From the NCBI GenBank assembly GCA_025094145.1, contig JALLLS010000027.1, positions 62,001 through 126,000 of the forward strand: 64,000 nt of DNA. Direction: 5' to 3'. Source of the DNA: Spinellus fusiger. Lineage: Eukaryota > Mucoromycota > Mucoromycetes > Mucorales > Phycomycetaceae. The translations under genes and the position numbers were made by a program. Below are positions 45,490 through 60,532 of the stretch, in pieces. How positions within the stretch are numbered: the stretch's first letter is position 1; each line of letters starts with the position of its first letter. Below the pieces are notes generated by a model, which saw only the letters and a program-made list of their open reading frames with translations, searched no databases and was not told where the DNA came from.

Positions 45490-48355
45490 TACAAAGGAAG
45501 ATGATTGTTTATTAGAGAAGTCTATCCTATGGTATATATACACAATATTCCCAACGGAATGCTATTAATACATCTTTAGCCATTGCATTATATATTAATC
45601 AATGTCTTATTGCATGCCAAGCCATCAGATAGATATCTCTGCCTATCAATACAGATCTTATTGATATGATTGTTCATGCAACCATCAAAAAGTTGATTGA
45701 TTTTGATATTCAATTATATCCAATCATTTCCTACTCTAAAACCCCATAAATAATCAAAAAATAATTAGTTTCAATATCTCTTAATATCTTTTTTTTTAAA
45801 ATAATAATAATAATAACATGCAATATCTCTACAGATAGATAAACCTATAAGCATCTACATTTACAGAGTATCAAAAGACATTACTTGTAACACTCATGTA
45901 CACAAGTACATGCATTGGTGTGTATTCTATTCTGCAGTTGTCTAAAATATTATTTTACAAAGCTGATTATTATTACACACCCAAAGATTTTTGATATATA
46001 TAAGGAAATATTCTGAGAATGAAATCGTAACATTCTTATGATTGGCTAATGTGTTTGAAAAGGCTTGTTCGATGTCTAAATATACTATTTCAAACTCTGC
46101 CTGCCTATTCTAGCAATGACTATTGACTGGAGTTAAAAAGTATAGAGTTGGCTGTAAAGACAAAAAATAGAATAAGAATCACCCCAAAATTACAACTCAG
46201 TCACTGCATTTATTGTTTAACATAATATGTTATCCTTAAGCCCATAGTATTTGCAGCATAACACTGCTTGAAAAAGATTTATTATAGGACACTGAATTAA
46301 CTCTAGTGCTCATTGTCCATAAAATAGAACCAAACCCACATACATTGAGAACAGTGTATTCACTCATTGACTCAATATTTATAATCACTTCAGTAACTAT
46401 GTTATTGTAACTGGTATTAACAATAGTACTTAATGATAACAAACTATTGTTTCTAATACTGGACTTTAGACACAAGGCAAATAGAGTGTGAATTGTTTGA
46501 CTTGTAGATTATAGAGAATTGTAGGCTAAAGTGTAATAGATAACTAGAATAATAGATGAAATATTATTTGTTTTGATACTTCTCTCTTTTTGTTATTTCC
46601 CACACTGCACATACAACTTAACACCCAAGTACTTGTCAAGATAAGCATAAACAAACAAGGTAATGTGCCATTATTAACAAAGTAAAACAATAGAAGGAAG
46701 TGATAGACACTACCAAAGGTTATTCTAGTGATAAAAAGGTAAGCAGTGTCTTCATCTGGGCTATGGCTTATTCTAATGTACAAGACACTCATTGTATTGT
46801 TATTGGGCAAGTAAAGACTCCTTTCAAGTCAGTACCAAGTATTCTTCTATACTATCTAGGGTCTCTAGGGTATACTCCTGAGCATAGTTATCTATCTTCC
46901 AAGGATAAAGCATAAAGCTTTTAGGTTGTGGATTCTATTGCTATGAGGGAATGCACTTAGGCAGTATCTATAATCATACTATAGTATTATCTATACTATT
47001 ACAATAAACAATGCTATTCATAAACAATATTCTATTGATAATACAATTTGATAATGAGGTATCCACAAAAAGAAACAATTATTTAGATACTTGCAAACCT
47101 TTTGATTTTAAATACAGTTCCATAAAAGAGAACTTTTTATTGTGACGTAAAAAGAAAGAGCTATCACCGCTTAAAGGTCAGGAGAATCTTTGGGTGTGTA
47201 GAATGAGCTAAAGAAGTATGAATTTAAACCAATGAAAAAGCCATGTTATGTTAAGGTGTTTAAGGGGTAAGAATTTGATATTTTATTGATACAGTAGATT
47301 ATTTAATCATTATCCGATTTACTTATATCACAGATTTTTGAGTGATTCTTTAAATGATAATGGTGACCTTTTCATTGAATTATTATTCTTCCCATACAAC
47401 TTGGCAATATTAAAAAATAAAAATAAATAAAAACTTGGGCACTTTACTACAATAATCCAAAGAGCGCTTAAAAATCTGTGATATAAGGGCATGCCAACTG
47501 GGATATCACATCATCATATCCCTTTATTAAACAATAAATCCGTGGCTCTAAGTATTTTCTGTTTTAAAAGATAATTAATATTTCAGTGCAATTCTTATCT
47601 ATGAAAAAGTGATGCATCTAAATGCAAGCTAAAATATGACAATTAGTCCTTTTCTCTAATAATATTAATACTTATGTTTTTGAATCCATTAACCTATGTT
47701 ACTACAATATCAGATATCAATGCTATATGCAGTGATGGTATTAACACTATCTTAGTTAATAAAGTTACTGGTGTTAAAGCATGAATTGGTTGTAGTTGAC
47801 TAGTTGCGTGTAAATATCATCAGAGAATGAAATAAAAGACCCATTATTTCTATAAACTATTATAATGCGTGTTACTTAGTTGAAAAGTTAAATAGGGCTT
47901 ATTGCATAAATAAAACTAAACAAGTATACTGGCAATGTAAAGATTAATGACAAACACATAAGATAGTTGATTTAATTTTTGATTGAAATCATTTTTCAAG
48001 AAAGGTATGCCATGTTAACATGTATTAGTTTCTAAAGTTGACATAGTATCATAGATCTATCCTTTAAAAAGCTCAGTTAGTACCACATTGAGATCTCTGC
48101 ACAGATAAACCAAAGTAATAGCTTAAGAAATGAACTGAAGAATCGTCAAAAGAAACAAGAATGCTAGAAAGAGTAACTATTCGATGACAGATAGAATCCC
48201 TGAAACGAGGATTTCTTATGAAGATGGGTCAGCGTAAAGGATGCAACCCCACGTATCAGGTCAGGCATATAGAAATTAGTATAAAAAGGTAGCTTGAAAG
48301 GTGGTTTTATTTTTCAATTGAAATTGTCACTAACATTTCAATTATATAAATCATT
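45490..48355. other. AT-rich gene-free interval
   Basis: No coding exon is supported in these 2.9 kb. It includes an A/T microsatellite at 45790-45815 (AATAAT units) and the inverted-repeat element at 47322-47487. Short frames present are AT-driven. Confidence 0.5.
47322..47487. repeat. 166-bp inverted-repeat element (MITE-like)
   Basis: A perfect 18-bp inverted repeat, CTTATATCACAGATTTTT at 47322-47339 and its complement at 470-487 of the same block (47470-47487), encloses 130 bp. Similarity extends imperfectly inward (RAGYG...CTTT). If the termini start TATCACAG, a TA dinucleotide abuts both, again like Tc1/mariner-related MITEs. No coding capacity. Confidence 0.5.
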
Positions 48356-48981
48356 ATGGTCAAATCAGTCTTAGTCTCTATATTTGCCTTTGTCTCTCTT
48401 GCTGCTGCTGCTGCTAATTCATGGCCTCTTGAATTGTAAGGCGTTTGTTTACCGATTCATCTGGCTCTCTTACTAATTATTATGACAAATAATCCAGCAA
48501 AACCCCCACAAGCAAAACAGTATGGGAATTTGGAAAGAATCAAACCGTTGAATGGTAAACATTTACTATGCTTTTTAGCCTGTATCTAATTTTCATTTTG
48601 ATGAATATTTAGGCAATTTCCTGAAGGACAAGTCATTGCTGACGGTGCTGCGTAAGTAATAGAAATACAATGAGCCTGCCTTTACTCATATTTTTGTATT
48701 TAGTACTTATCTTTTCCTCCACTACGACCATCCAAAAGAACCTGAAGGAAGAGCATGTAAGCGAACAAAAGGGAGGAGGGAGGATGTAATAATATTATTT
48801 TTATTTCTTTCTTATAGTCTGGGCAGTTGCTAAGGATTTCGATATCAACAAGGGCTCTATAGAAATCACAACACCTGCTTATTTCACAGGACAAAAGGGT
48901 TTCAATCTTGAGATCTTTGTTGATGACCACAGTCATGGCAGAAAAAAGGAAAAATCTGATCTCTTCACTATTATCCAGTAA
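48356..48981 (+). CDS. Small secreted Kre9/Knh1-like domain protein
   Basis: Five short exons: 48356-48435, 48498-48554, 48613-48651, 48704-48756, 48818-48981 (130 aa). An N-terminal signal peptide (MVKSVLVSIFAFVSLAAAAA) is followed by one beta-rich domain with the pattern TVWEFGKNQTVEW, then FWAVAKDFDINKGSIEITTP and GFNLEIFVDD. This resembles the fungal Kre9/Knh1-type Ser-Thr-rich anchored membrane domain of secreted wall proteins. No Ser/Thr-rich tail or GPI signal is present, so it should be freely secreted. It is isolated in an AT-rich region, with a TATA-like sequence (TATAAA) just upstream at 48344. Confidence 0.75.
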
Positions 48982-51900
48982 ACTCATTGAGTGCTTGAAG
49001 CACAGATCACTGCCATCTGTTCATGTGCGCATATACATATAGAAATGTAAATCATAGCAAGTACTTGTAGTCATTCGTTTACTTTACTTCTCTTATTTCC
49101 TCTAGTGGGGGGTATATTCAATAAATAATGTTCATCTTCATCGTATTTTAATCGATAATGCACTTTTCATGTTGAAAAGGTTTGTTAAAAAAACACACAC
49201 TCAATAGAAATCTATCCACTGTTGCTTTGACAATAGTCAGTGGAGTATACCACCCTAAATAAGGTCGATGATAAATCGATAAATACCATTTCCAGAAACA
49301 CTGCACTTTTTTTCAAAGATAGCACAGTCTATTTGGAAGATCTTTAAGGATTATGTCGACATTTAGATTCTAAACTGCACACTTGTTTAAATAAAGGGCC
49401 TTTGTAAAAAGAATGCACACTTGTACAGTTAGAACATACAAGACTTTACACACTTTTTTGTGTATGTGTGATCTTTTCTCTGAAAAATTACAGTGTTTTC
49501 GGAAATGATATACTTTGTAATATAATAGACTCTATTCATTAGCCTTAAACTTGATTGTACTTTTATCATTGCTAAGATGAATAGTTAAATATCTCTTTAG
49601 TCTCCAACCCACTCTTTTTTTGTTTGTTTTTGTTTTCTATTTGGAATCACTATTGGTGCACTGTCTTTACCATTGAATTAGCTAAAGAAATTTTCTCATA
49701 TTATCTGCCTTGTTTCAATTCCTAATCAAACTGAAATGTACAATCCTTATCATTTCAAATTTTGAAATGATAAAAGAGAAGCATTTATTAGAGTTGCTCA
49801 AGAAGTTCTATTATTACCATAGACCTACCCTCGTGAGAATCCTTCTATGTACGCTATTTTCATTTATTATATATTCATCATATTGGCTCGATCTACCCAA
49901 TTCATCAGACAACCCATAATAAGTTAAAACTAGATGTTTTGATTTTTTTGTGTGGGCATGGAGGGAAAGAATAGATAAGATAAATGAATAAAGTTGGGAA
50001 ATATTTCTACCATAAAAAATAACACCAAGAGCCAAACAGGGTAAACTAGATATCATAAAGAGAGTATTTGGGTAGGCAAAATAGCCTCAAACAGGAGATA
50101 CAGTACAACACGAAATTATCAACAAATGTCTCTTCCACACCATGATTCAAACCAGCGACCTTCCATCTGGCAAATAGACGTTCTTTTGGTTGGGCCAACC
50201 ACCACAGCCCTTGTCTCGCCTTGGACTAAAAAACTTTAGACATTGATTTGTCTGTGCCACACGCTAGTCTCAAGTCTTCATAGACTGTCCAACGTATAAA
50301 ATGATCCTATGCATCTCTGACATAATAGAGTATCGAGTATAAATAGCTAGCTGTTTTAAGCCACCAAAGTGTCCTTTACATACTGCATCTGTTTGTTTCT
50401 ATCATAAGAACATACTCTTAATATTGATATCAGTGACTGAGAGCTTAAATAAGACATAGAGGAATATATCATAATAGGATGTATGATTCTAAAAATAAAT
50501 AAATAGAAATAAAAACTTTGTAGTTAGTATTGCCATCCTTGGCTCTTGTCACATTACTATGTCTTCACTCTCTGCCATCAATGTTTGCTCATTTTATAAG
50601 CTGATGATCCAAATATACCACAAATGCCAAGTCAAATTCAGATTTTAGGTTTGCACTAGCTATCTTTTTTCCTATTCTAACGTACTCTTTCTTTTTTCTT
50701 TTCTATTTCTTCCTTAATTAGTTTCCTGTGACTTTTCCTTGTATAGAAGCGAACATTCCACTCTTGCAGAGATGGCCTACCACCAGATCCAATGCAGAAA
50801 AGATAGTGAAACACAGGATAAAACATAATACAGTTGAGACTATCTGCCCATGCCATTCATTTATTCTTATATATTGCAGTAACTCATTTACACATCCATA
50901 TAATTATACTAATACTAACACTAACACTAACACTAACACTAATACTAGTACTAGTACTAGTACTAGTAATAATAAAGCAAGTTTTCTATCATTCATCTTT
51001 CTTTAAAATACTAGTTTTGGAACTTTGGTGACAATACGTTTGTCAAGAGACTTCTCTGTCTGAAATAAGTCGTAGGTTACATTGTAATACTTGTATTTCT
51101 GTTTTTGATAATAGACTTTTCCTTCCATCTCTTTGCAATAATTAGAAAGATAGTTTTCTTGTACTTTTTTTTACACTATAGACAACAGTAGCACAGTCCA
51201 GACAAAAGACAATGTTTTATGTTTACTTTTGTTTATTTACAATAGCCCTGTGTGGGTCTGCCTTGCGTATAAAGACTAGGATAAATGTCCAGGCTTGATG
51301 AGAGTGTATCCATGCAGGTTGTTCAAGGTTATCTGCTATCAATCTATATATTTCTCTAGAGTGATAATTAAAATTGTTAAACTCATTTAAAATTTGTAAC
51401 ACTTTTTCTCAATCTGCCTACTTTATACTTATAGGACAATAGCTTCACGAATTTCATAATTAAATACTTCAAAAATACAATAAAGAGAGATGAAGAGATA
51501 GGTTTTATATTATATTATATTATATAAATTCAATAACTATAGAGGTCCTGAATTGATTACTATAGCCAAAGCATCGTATACCTATAAAGAAGATGAATCG
51601 GGATTTGAAAGGAGCCTTTTGCTTTTGGTTGTTACTTTAGATATCAAACTAATGATCCGACAAAGTACATGTTCTTCAATGAAGAAGACTACATTCTAAA
51701 TTCTTCTACCATTGCGACTTTAATGAGGGAAATGGATAGCAAGTACCTGGTTACAGTCTTCTATTTTAGAGACTTTCTATTATCATCTAGATCACTGTTT
51801 ATAAATATATTTTACAAAGGCAAGTTATTATGTGAAGCGGACAGTAAAGTGGAGTAAAACAAATATAAAAAAATACTTTAGCCAAAATCCACCTAGCACA

Positions 51901-54534
51901 AAAGGATGAATCAAATTCTTTTACCTTTCACAATTATGAAACTTGGGATTCATAAAGAAAATCAATTCATGAGTGTCTGGATTAATCAGATCTTTTACCT
52001 GTTGCTTTAATTACAGGATAAGTGTAGAAGATAGTCCATGCTTTCATTCATTTCTCTACTTCTCTGCTTTGCCTTTTTGTATTACACTATATACCGCAGC
52101 CAATTCTCCTACACCGCAGTCTTTGGCATAGATTGCAGACGGAAAATCACACAAAAATAGCAGAGAATATGCTCCCAGATTTGGGACATAAAAGATGAAT
52201 ATTGATATAATCAATTGATAACTGTCAGTGCTTAGCATTCGTTCTTTCTGATAAGCCTCGAAGATTCCTATTTTCATTGTTGGGTGAATTTATTGGCAAT
52301 TCTTTGACATATTGCTTAGTTATGCAACACATAGTGGTGACATAATTGGCCCTAGTTCTGGTATGGCATAACATGGTTTGACTAAGTAACAGAAGCTGCA
52401 TGAGAAGGTCTCATGTTCATAATTCTCTCATTCTTTCTTACACCGCTACAACTAGAGAGCAGTCGTAGAAAAGAGAATAAAGATAAGCACTTGAGTTATT
52501 CACCTCAGTTTCATCTTCTACTACTCTTTTTGTTCTTTTGTTTTGTAAAACCTTTCTGTGTCTATGAATAGGCGTACTAATTAAACTAATACATTTATCC
52601 GTGATGTGAAGAATCTCCAAACTAAGCTTTAGATAGGTTGAAATCTCTCTCTATTGATCTTTGGGCCAATGAAAAATTATCCTAGGAGCTTCCTTTTGCA
52701 ATCAGTATTACACAATTTCCACAGATTGCCTGTCCACCCTCGGAAAAATATTTTTTTACTTTTGTATTGTAATTTTGTTCTTTTTTTTATATATTTATCT
52801 AAATTCTTGAACAGTTTTGACCATTCATTCTACGTGCTTTCAAGCTATATTCCTATGCACATACTGCGTTTGGACCAGGTCCAAAGGTGTTCAGAACAGT
52901 AAAACTGTAGTTGAGTTTTATTGTTTATTGGTTGGATGCACCTTTTATAATTTTTATTTTCATTCTAATCATTACAAGATCAGGTTATATAATGCTATGG
53001 AATTTAATAATTCCACCATCTTTAATATGTCCATGACTGGATTGGGAGTCTATAATCCAATCTGCATTTGGTATCAACTCAATCTTACTTCAATATTATT
53101 AAATCTTAGTCTAAACGTAATTCAACTGCCATTCTAAGTAATCATTTTTTCATGATGCATTTCTTACTAAAATCCTTGTGCAACTTCTAATACAAGAATT
53201 CTTTAGTCCTTAAATATATGCAAAATCACCTTCCATTTTACACGGGAATATTCTTTTTTTAATAGATCTCGGAGTCTATGGAGGACATTAAAATAGATGA
53301 TTTCTTTTTATAGATTACCTTATTAAATTACATTATTTGCAAAGTATATTGTTTATTATAACAATGTTGTTAGTAGTGTCTATTACCATAGCTACTATTT
53401 TCTAGACATATTTACTAATATCAGTAGAATATAAACCCTAAAAAACCATTAAACTTGTAGAAGATGACCAGGGAATGGCCCAAGAAAAGTCTTTGTTTAT
53501 TTACTAACAATGCAATAAATGTCTTATGGATTGCAATGAGTTCAAGCTTAGATAAAGACACTATTTACCTTTTTTTTATTTTAAACTTTCACCTTGGGTA
53601 GTGGCCACTACTCCCCTTTCTTTTTTGCTTTGATTAATGATTAATATTAAATTATCTTGCTCAACTGTGCTCATGTTGGCAAGTGATTAAGTGATTAAGT
53701 GTTTAGTTAATAGTTTCTGTGGGAAATCTCAAAACAAATCATGTTTTAGTCTCTCTCTCTCTCTATTCTGATCTATTAAATTTGAACCTCTATCTTGCTA
53801 CAATTCATAAGTTAAACAGCCTGCATTCTTTTTTGCATTTATTTAAAATGACAGTATTAGAAACAATATCTTGTTCCTACAAAGTACCACAGTTGAGATT
53901 AGTTTTAATAATGCTGTTTTTGTTAGACAGTTGATATTCAGTCAATGAATAGCTATAGTGCTCTTGATTCAAGTGAATTTATTCTTCTTCTTTTATATAC
54001 AATAACGACTGGACCTAATTTCATAATCTCTTTAATCAATATACTCTCACTGTGAAGTCAAGGACAAAACATTATGTTAAGAGAAGAATAACAATGACTG
54101 AGTTTTGACGGTGAAGTAATTCTGGTTAGATCTCTTCCTTTTAAATCCAACTTTATAACGTTCAATTGCAAAGACAGTGCTCATTGCTAAAACAGAGGGA
54201 GTCTTAAATGATGTATTTAGACGGCGATGTTGTATTTATAAGTCCTTTTACCAATCAAAACACCACTGACACCTAATAGTCCGATCATTTCTTTTTATAT
54301 CACAAACATCTTTAAGGCGTTGTTATCCCAGAAATCTCTAGGTGTGTTGATTAACTGCGGTTCACTATGGCCTTTTTTGTGTCATCCAGAAAGATATATT
54401 TGTATAAGCTTAGACTACGCAGTGTTACCTAGAATTATGATATCAAACATTATAAATACCATTCATCTTGAAGCATTTATTGGAATATCCCAATACCTCA
54501 CCCTTTCTTTTGCATTACTATTTCTTTCAGTGTC
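48982..54534. other. 5.5-kb AT-rich gene-free interval
   Basis: The longest stretch without a supported gene. It contains a tandem ACTAAC/ACTAGT microsatellite at about 50905-50970, TATAT repeats at 51508-51525, and a pol III-like box region at 50135-50215. Several frames of 60-110 codons exist but have no exon signals, no codon bias and no recognisable family. Confidence 0.5.
50135..50215 (-). ncRNA. Degenerate tRNA-like / SINE-like sequence
   Basis: On the minus strand GGTCGCTGGTTTGAATC contains a near-consensus pol III B box (GGTTTGAATCA against GGTTCGAATCC). Upstream, a 5-bp stem with a 7-nt loop (CGTCT, ATTTGCC, AGATG) resembles an anticodon arm with TTG. The acceptor and T stems do not pair, so it is not a functional tRNA. 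It could be a tRNA-derived SINE or a decayed tRNA. Confidence 0.3.
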
Positions 54535-55272
54535 ATGAATAGTACCTTAGCCATGGACACTGTATTTGACTATATGTCGTACTCCAATGGCATATTTGAT
54601 AATGCCTTATTCCTACTGGAGAAGATATCAGATGAAACCTTCTGGTCAGCATTGATGGGAGAAAGAGCCACTCATTTGATGAAGCGTTATTTCGGAAATG
54701 ATGTTGTGTTCCTCGGTTTTATTGTTTATCTTGCTCGTAAGCCATGATCAGAGAGTGCTCCTGCCCAATGCTAATACTGCAAAATAGCTATTGTCAGTAG
54801 TTACATCCATAACATCTGGTTTTTATTCATCATTTGGTTGAAGGAACGTCTCTATGTAACTATAGAAGTCAAGCAAGATGAATCCACCTTTGAGGCTATC
54901 CAAAACTATGTCTCCTCCAACTCTTATGATAGTCAGTATCTTCGGTCCATGGAAGCCAAGTCAGTAGATGATGATGAATTAATCAACAATACCGACCCCA
55001 ATGATCCTCTCTATTTCAACCAAGGACCCTTATTGTTCCCTCGCATTGAACTTTATCCACTGGTGAACACACGACAGTCTGTCATCTACAAGGGCTACAA
55101 AATTTGGTTTACTCTAACCAAAGAAAGTAAGGACAGAGATGGAAGTAGACCTGCAGGACTTGAAAACCTTCTGGAATTAGTTGGTCGTACGCCTGTATTA
55201 CATATCACGTAAGTTATTTGTTCACAGACTGTTTCACCAGGGAAGAAGAATAATGCCATTCTAACTGGCTCT

Positions 55273-55305
<33 letters not shown>

Positions 55306-56442
55306 ACCAGTATGCGTGCTCAGAAAATAGATTTGCTGCGTCAATTCCTTCAAGAATGGGTTGAGATTCACCACAAGAAGAAAAACGGAAAACTCTTGAT
55401 TTACAAATGTGTTCCTTCCCGTTATGATGGAAATGAATGGCGTCAAGTTGGTGCTAAAGAGCTTCGAACTTTTGATTCCGTGATTCTTAAACAAGGTCAA
55501 AAGGAGTGCCTTTTAAGTGATATCCAGAAATTCCGTCACCGTGAAAGATGGTATGCTCAGCGTGGTATTCCCTACCGTCGTGGCTACCTTTTGTATGGTC
55601 CTCCTGGCACCGGTAAAACGTCTCTTGTCCAATCCATTGCTGTAAGTATTGCCTCCCTGTTTCTCTCTTTTTTTTTCTTTTTTTGGAGTGGATCTTGTGG
55701 AATTATGTACTCATCTTTTCCATCTTTCCTCTAGAGCAAAATCAATATGAATGTAGCCATCATCAGTCTTTCGGGCTCTTTAACAGATGATAGCTTCAAT
55801 GTGCTTATCTCTGAAGTGCCACGCAACAGTATTCTGGTGATGGAGGACATTGATCATTGCACTATCGCTGATCCCTCCAATGATTCTGGAAACTCCAGTG
55901 AATCCAGATCTAAAAACTCCAGAATCACCATGAGTGGTTTACTGAATGCATTGGATGGTGTCACTGCACAGGAAGGCTCAATGGTGTTTATGACATGCAA
56001 CAACCTCTCTGCCATCCAGCCTGCCTTGCTTAGACCTGGACGTATTGATCTGAAGATGGAGCTTGGTTACTGCGATAAGCCTCAAGTGAGAGATATGTTC
56101 TGGCGATTTATGGATCTTGGATCTGAAATTGGATTGGATGAGAAGGATATATTGAAGCGTAGATCCATGCTGAATGACATTGTTGAAGTGTTCTGTGACA
56201 TGATCCCCGATGAGTACGCCACACCTGCCGAACTACAAAACTTTTTTATTATGAACATGGATGGTTATGATGAAGAAAAAAACTATGATTATCTTATCAG
56301 GGCTGTTCCAGGGCTGATTAAATCCATTCAACTGGATCGTGAGCAGGCCTTGAGTCATAAAAACAAAGGAAAGGTGGAAAAGATAACTGAAGTTACATCC
56401 ACAACTGCAGATGTAACTACTGAAGCATCTTTTCCTGCATAA
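54535..56442 (+). CDS. Bcs1-like mitochondrial-type AAA ATPase
   Basis: Exons: 54535-54736, about 54838-55208, 55311-55641, 55735-56442. Bcs1 inserts the Rieske protein into respiratory complex III; fungi also have many Bcs1-like paralogs of unknown role. The N-terminal Bcs1-specific region includes KERLYVTIEV and RTFDSVIL. The AAA core has Walker A GPPGTGKTS, Walker B ILVMEDIDH, SGLLNALDGV (sensor region) and RPGRIDLKMELGY (arginine finger area). The C-terminal tail is polar. Some hydrophobic sequence in exon 1 (VVFLGFIVYLA) could be the membrane anchor. The exon 1/2 junction cannot be joined in frame with a standard GT-AG pair (see findings). Since the N-terminus differs from canonical Bcs1, a paralog is likelier than the ortholog. 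Confidence 0.82.
55271..55303. repeat. (TCTG)n microsatellite in the Bcs1-like gene
   Basis: About eight TCTG units lie immediately before the acceptor of the intron at 55209-55310. Confidence 0.95.
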
Positions 56443-57326
56443 GATCAGTAGAAACACATACACAATCTATAGAGGATGAGCAGAGAGAGAGAGAGAGAGA
56501 GAAAAGAAAGAAAAAGTATAATATTTTAATAATACTTTCTGTACAAACTATACCAGTTCTTATTAGATACACACCCACAAATAAATAAATGAATAAATAA
56601 ATGAATAAAACAAAAAGACACACATTTTGTTCCAACTTATTCTTCTCGAATTGAACTTGACCCATCTCCTCATTTTATGAGTCTCTTGTTTACACATTTT
56701 CAACATTCAAGGATGATAAATACAGTCCATGTATTTATTTATGTAAATAATTTATGGGGTATATTTCTCTAGTAATCATATAGTGTGTATCAGTATATAT
56801 ATATATATATAAAATAAAAAAGGATGAGTAATAATAGTAATAAAAATAGATAAGAAAAGAGAAAAGAAAGAATGAGCAAGAGAAAGTTGCTCAATGGCTT
56901 AAGATATAAAATTCCAAGGCATGTCCATGGGAGGATATATCTGTATATATGTGTATATGTATATATACATAAATACATAAATAGAGAGAGAGAGAGAGAA
57001 AAGAAAGAATAAAAAGACATACAGTTAAGAATAGAAAGAATATAGAGAAAAGGGTTAGGAGAGGGTGTGTGTATATATTAATATCTAAATATCCATACAT
57101 ATCCATACATATCCATACATATGTATCAATTGATCTATATGTACATACGTGAGAATGTATGTAGGTATGTGTGTGTAGGTGTATAAGTGTGTAGGTGTGT
57201 AGGTGTATAAGTGTATAAGTGTGTAGGTGTGTGTGCATGGGAAGGTGTAGGTGTATAAGTGTATGGATGAATGTGAATGAGTATTTTTTTTCTTTTTTTT
57301 TCCTTTCTAATTTATGTCTGTCTTTT
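56443..57326. repeat. Microsatellite-rich convergent 3' region
   Basis: An 884-bp interval between the Bcs1-like and integrase-like genes. It has (GA)n at 56486-56500, AATA/AATG repeats at 56580-56610, (TA)n at 56794-56811, and GTGTAGGTGTATAAG-type repeats at 57170-57240. No gene is supported. Confidence 0.6.
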
Positions 57327-59349
<2,023 letters not shown>

Positions 59350-60129
59350 GGAAGTGAGCAATGGTAAGGAAAATGAAAAGACAAAAGGAAAAGCTGAACC
59401 CTTTGATGAAAGAAATAAGAAATGAAGAATGGAAATATTCTCCAATAAAAGACCAAAGAAAAAAAAAGAATTAAAAAGGTAAATGACAAGGAGTGAAAAA
59501 TGGGGGAGAGGGGGCAAAGGAAAAAAAAAGAGAGAGAGAAAGAAGCACAGTTTTTTCACGGAGAAAAAGGAGAAGCAAACAAGCAAGCAGATGAAAACTG
59601 AGAGGAGGAAGAGGAGACTAATAAAATAACGATACCAAAGGAAAAGAAGCAGATCAGTAGAGAACAAGTGATAGTCAGGCACTAATCAAAAGAATGCCCT
59701 ACAAGAGTAAAAGGAAATAGAACAAGTCAATCACAGTTCAGGGTTAAGGTAGTGGATGAGATTTAAGGCTTCTTCAAGTCTGATATTGGTGGTCCTAGTG
59801 TGGAATAGAAAGAAATATAAATAGAGATTGAAGAGAGTACGGATGCACCCGAAAGAATGACCCTTTTTATCTACTTTTATTAATTGATACGGCATGAAGA
59901 GTAGGGCAACGGCAGGTTGTAAGGTATGACCTCTGTGCAATCCGTGGTGACACACCTATAAAGAGCCAAGTGAAATATATATATATATATATATATATAA
60001 AAATGTAAAGAAAGGGGAGTTCAAGTAAGATTGGGCGGGTGAATAAGCAAGTAACTGAATGACCGAGTGAAAAACACCAAGAAAAAGAAATTTAGTAAGC
60101 AAGACACTAAGGGAGAAGGGGGTGTATTA
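59350..60129. promoter_or_regulatory. Upstream region of the integrase-like gene
   Basis: Purine-rich on the plus strand (pyrimidine-rich ahead of the minus-strand gene), as before many starts in this window. The in-frame extension above 59349 is Phe/Leu/Ser-rich and looks like untranslated leader. A (TA)n run lies at 59978-59998. No gene is supported. Confidence 0.45.
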
Positions 60130-60160
60130 ATGTAGGTTTATGTATGTGTATATGTGTATA

Positions 60161-60201
<41 letters not shown>

Positions 60202-60252
60202 GTATGTGTGTATATGTGTATATGTGTATGTGTGTATATGTGTATATGTGTA

Positions 60253-60295
<43 letters not shown>

Positions 60296-60532
60296 GTATG
60301 TGTGTATATGTGTATATGTGTATGTGTGTATATGTGTATATGTGTATGTGTGTATATGTGTATATGTGTATGTGTATATGTGTATATGTGTATATGTGTA
60401 TCTGTATGTGTATGTGTGTATATGTGTATGTGTGTATATGTGTATATGTGTATGTGTGTATATGTGTATATGTGTATGTGTATATGTGTATATGTGTATA
60501 TGTGTATCTGTATGTGTATGTGTATATATAGG
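60130..60532. repeat. 400-bp (TATGTG)n-type microsatellite
   Basis: Near-uninterrupted alternation of TATGTG, TATATG and TATGTGTG units. Long reading frames occur on both strands (VCVYVYM-like and HIHIYTYTH-like), which is a trivial result of the repeat and not coding. Alternating purine-pyrimidine makes it prone to unusual DNA structure and length change. Confidence 0.95.

Noticed and set aside
50905..50970. ACTAAC repeats as an interstitial telomere
   Set aside because: The unit does not match known fungal telomere repeats (TTAGGG type) and grades into ACTAGT, so it is a simple microsatellite.
52817..53137. 106-codon frame in the AT-rich region
   Set aside because: No codon bias, no splice context and no recognisable motif; expected by chance over 5 kb.
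54320..54534. Open frame before the Bcs1-like start (LSQKSLGVLINCG...)
   Set aside because: It ends at the Bcs1-like ATG region with a stop, shows no family similarity and has AT-driven composition.
59350..59682. N-terminal extension of the integrase-like protein by more than 100 residues
   Set aside because: The extension is Phe/Leu/Ser-rich because the upstream leader is pyrimidine-rich, and similar leaders precede other genes here. The ATG at 59349 is preferred.
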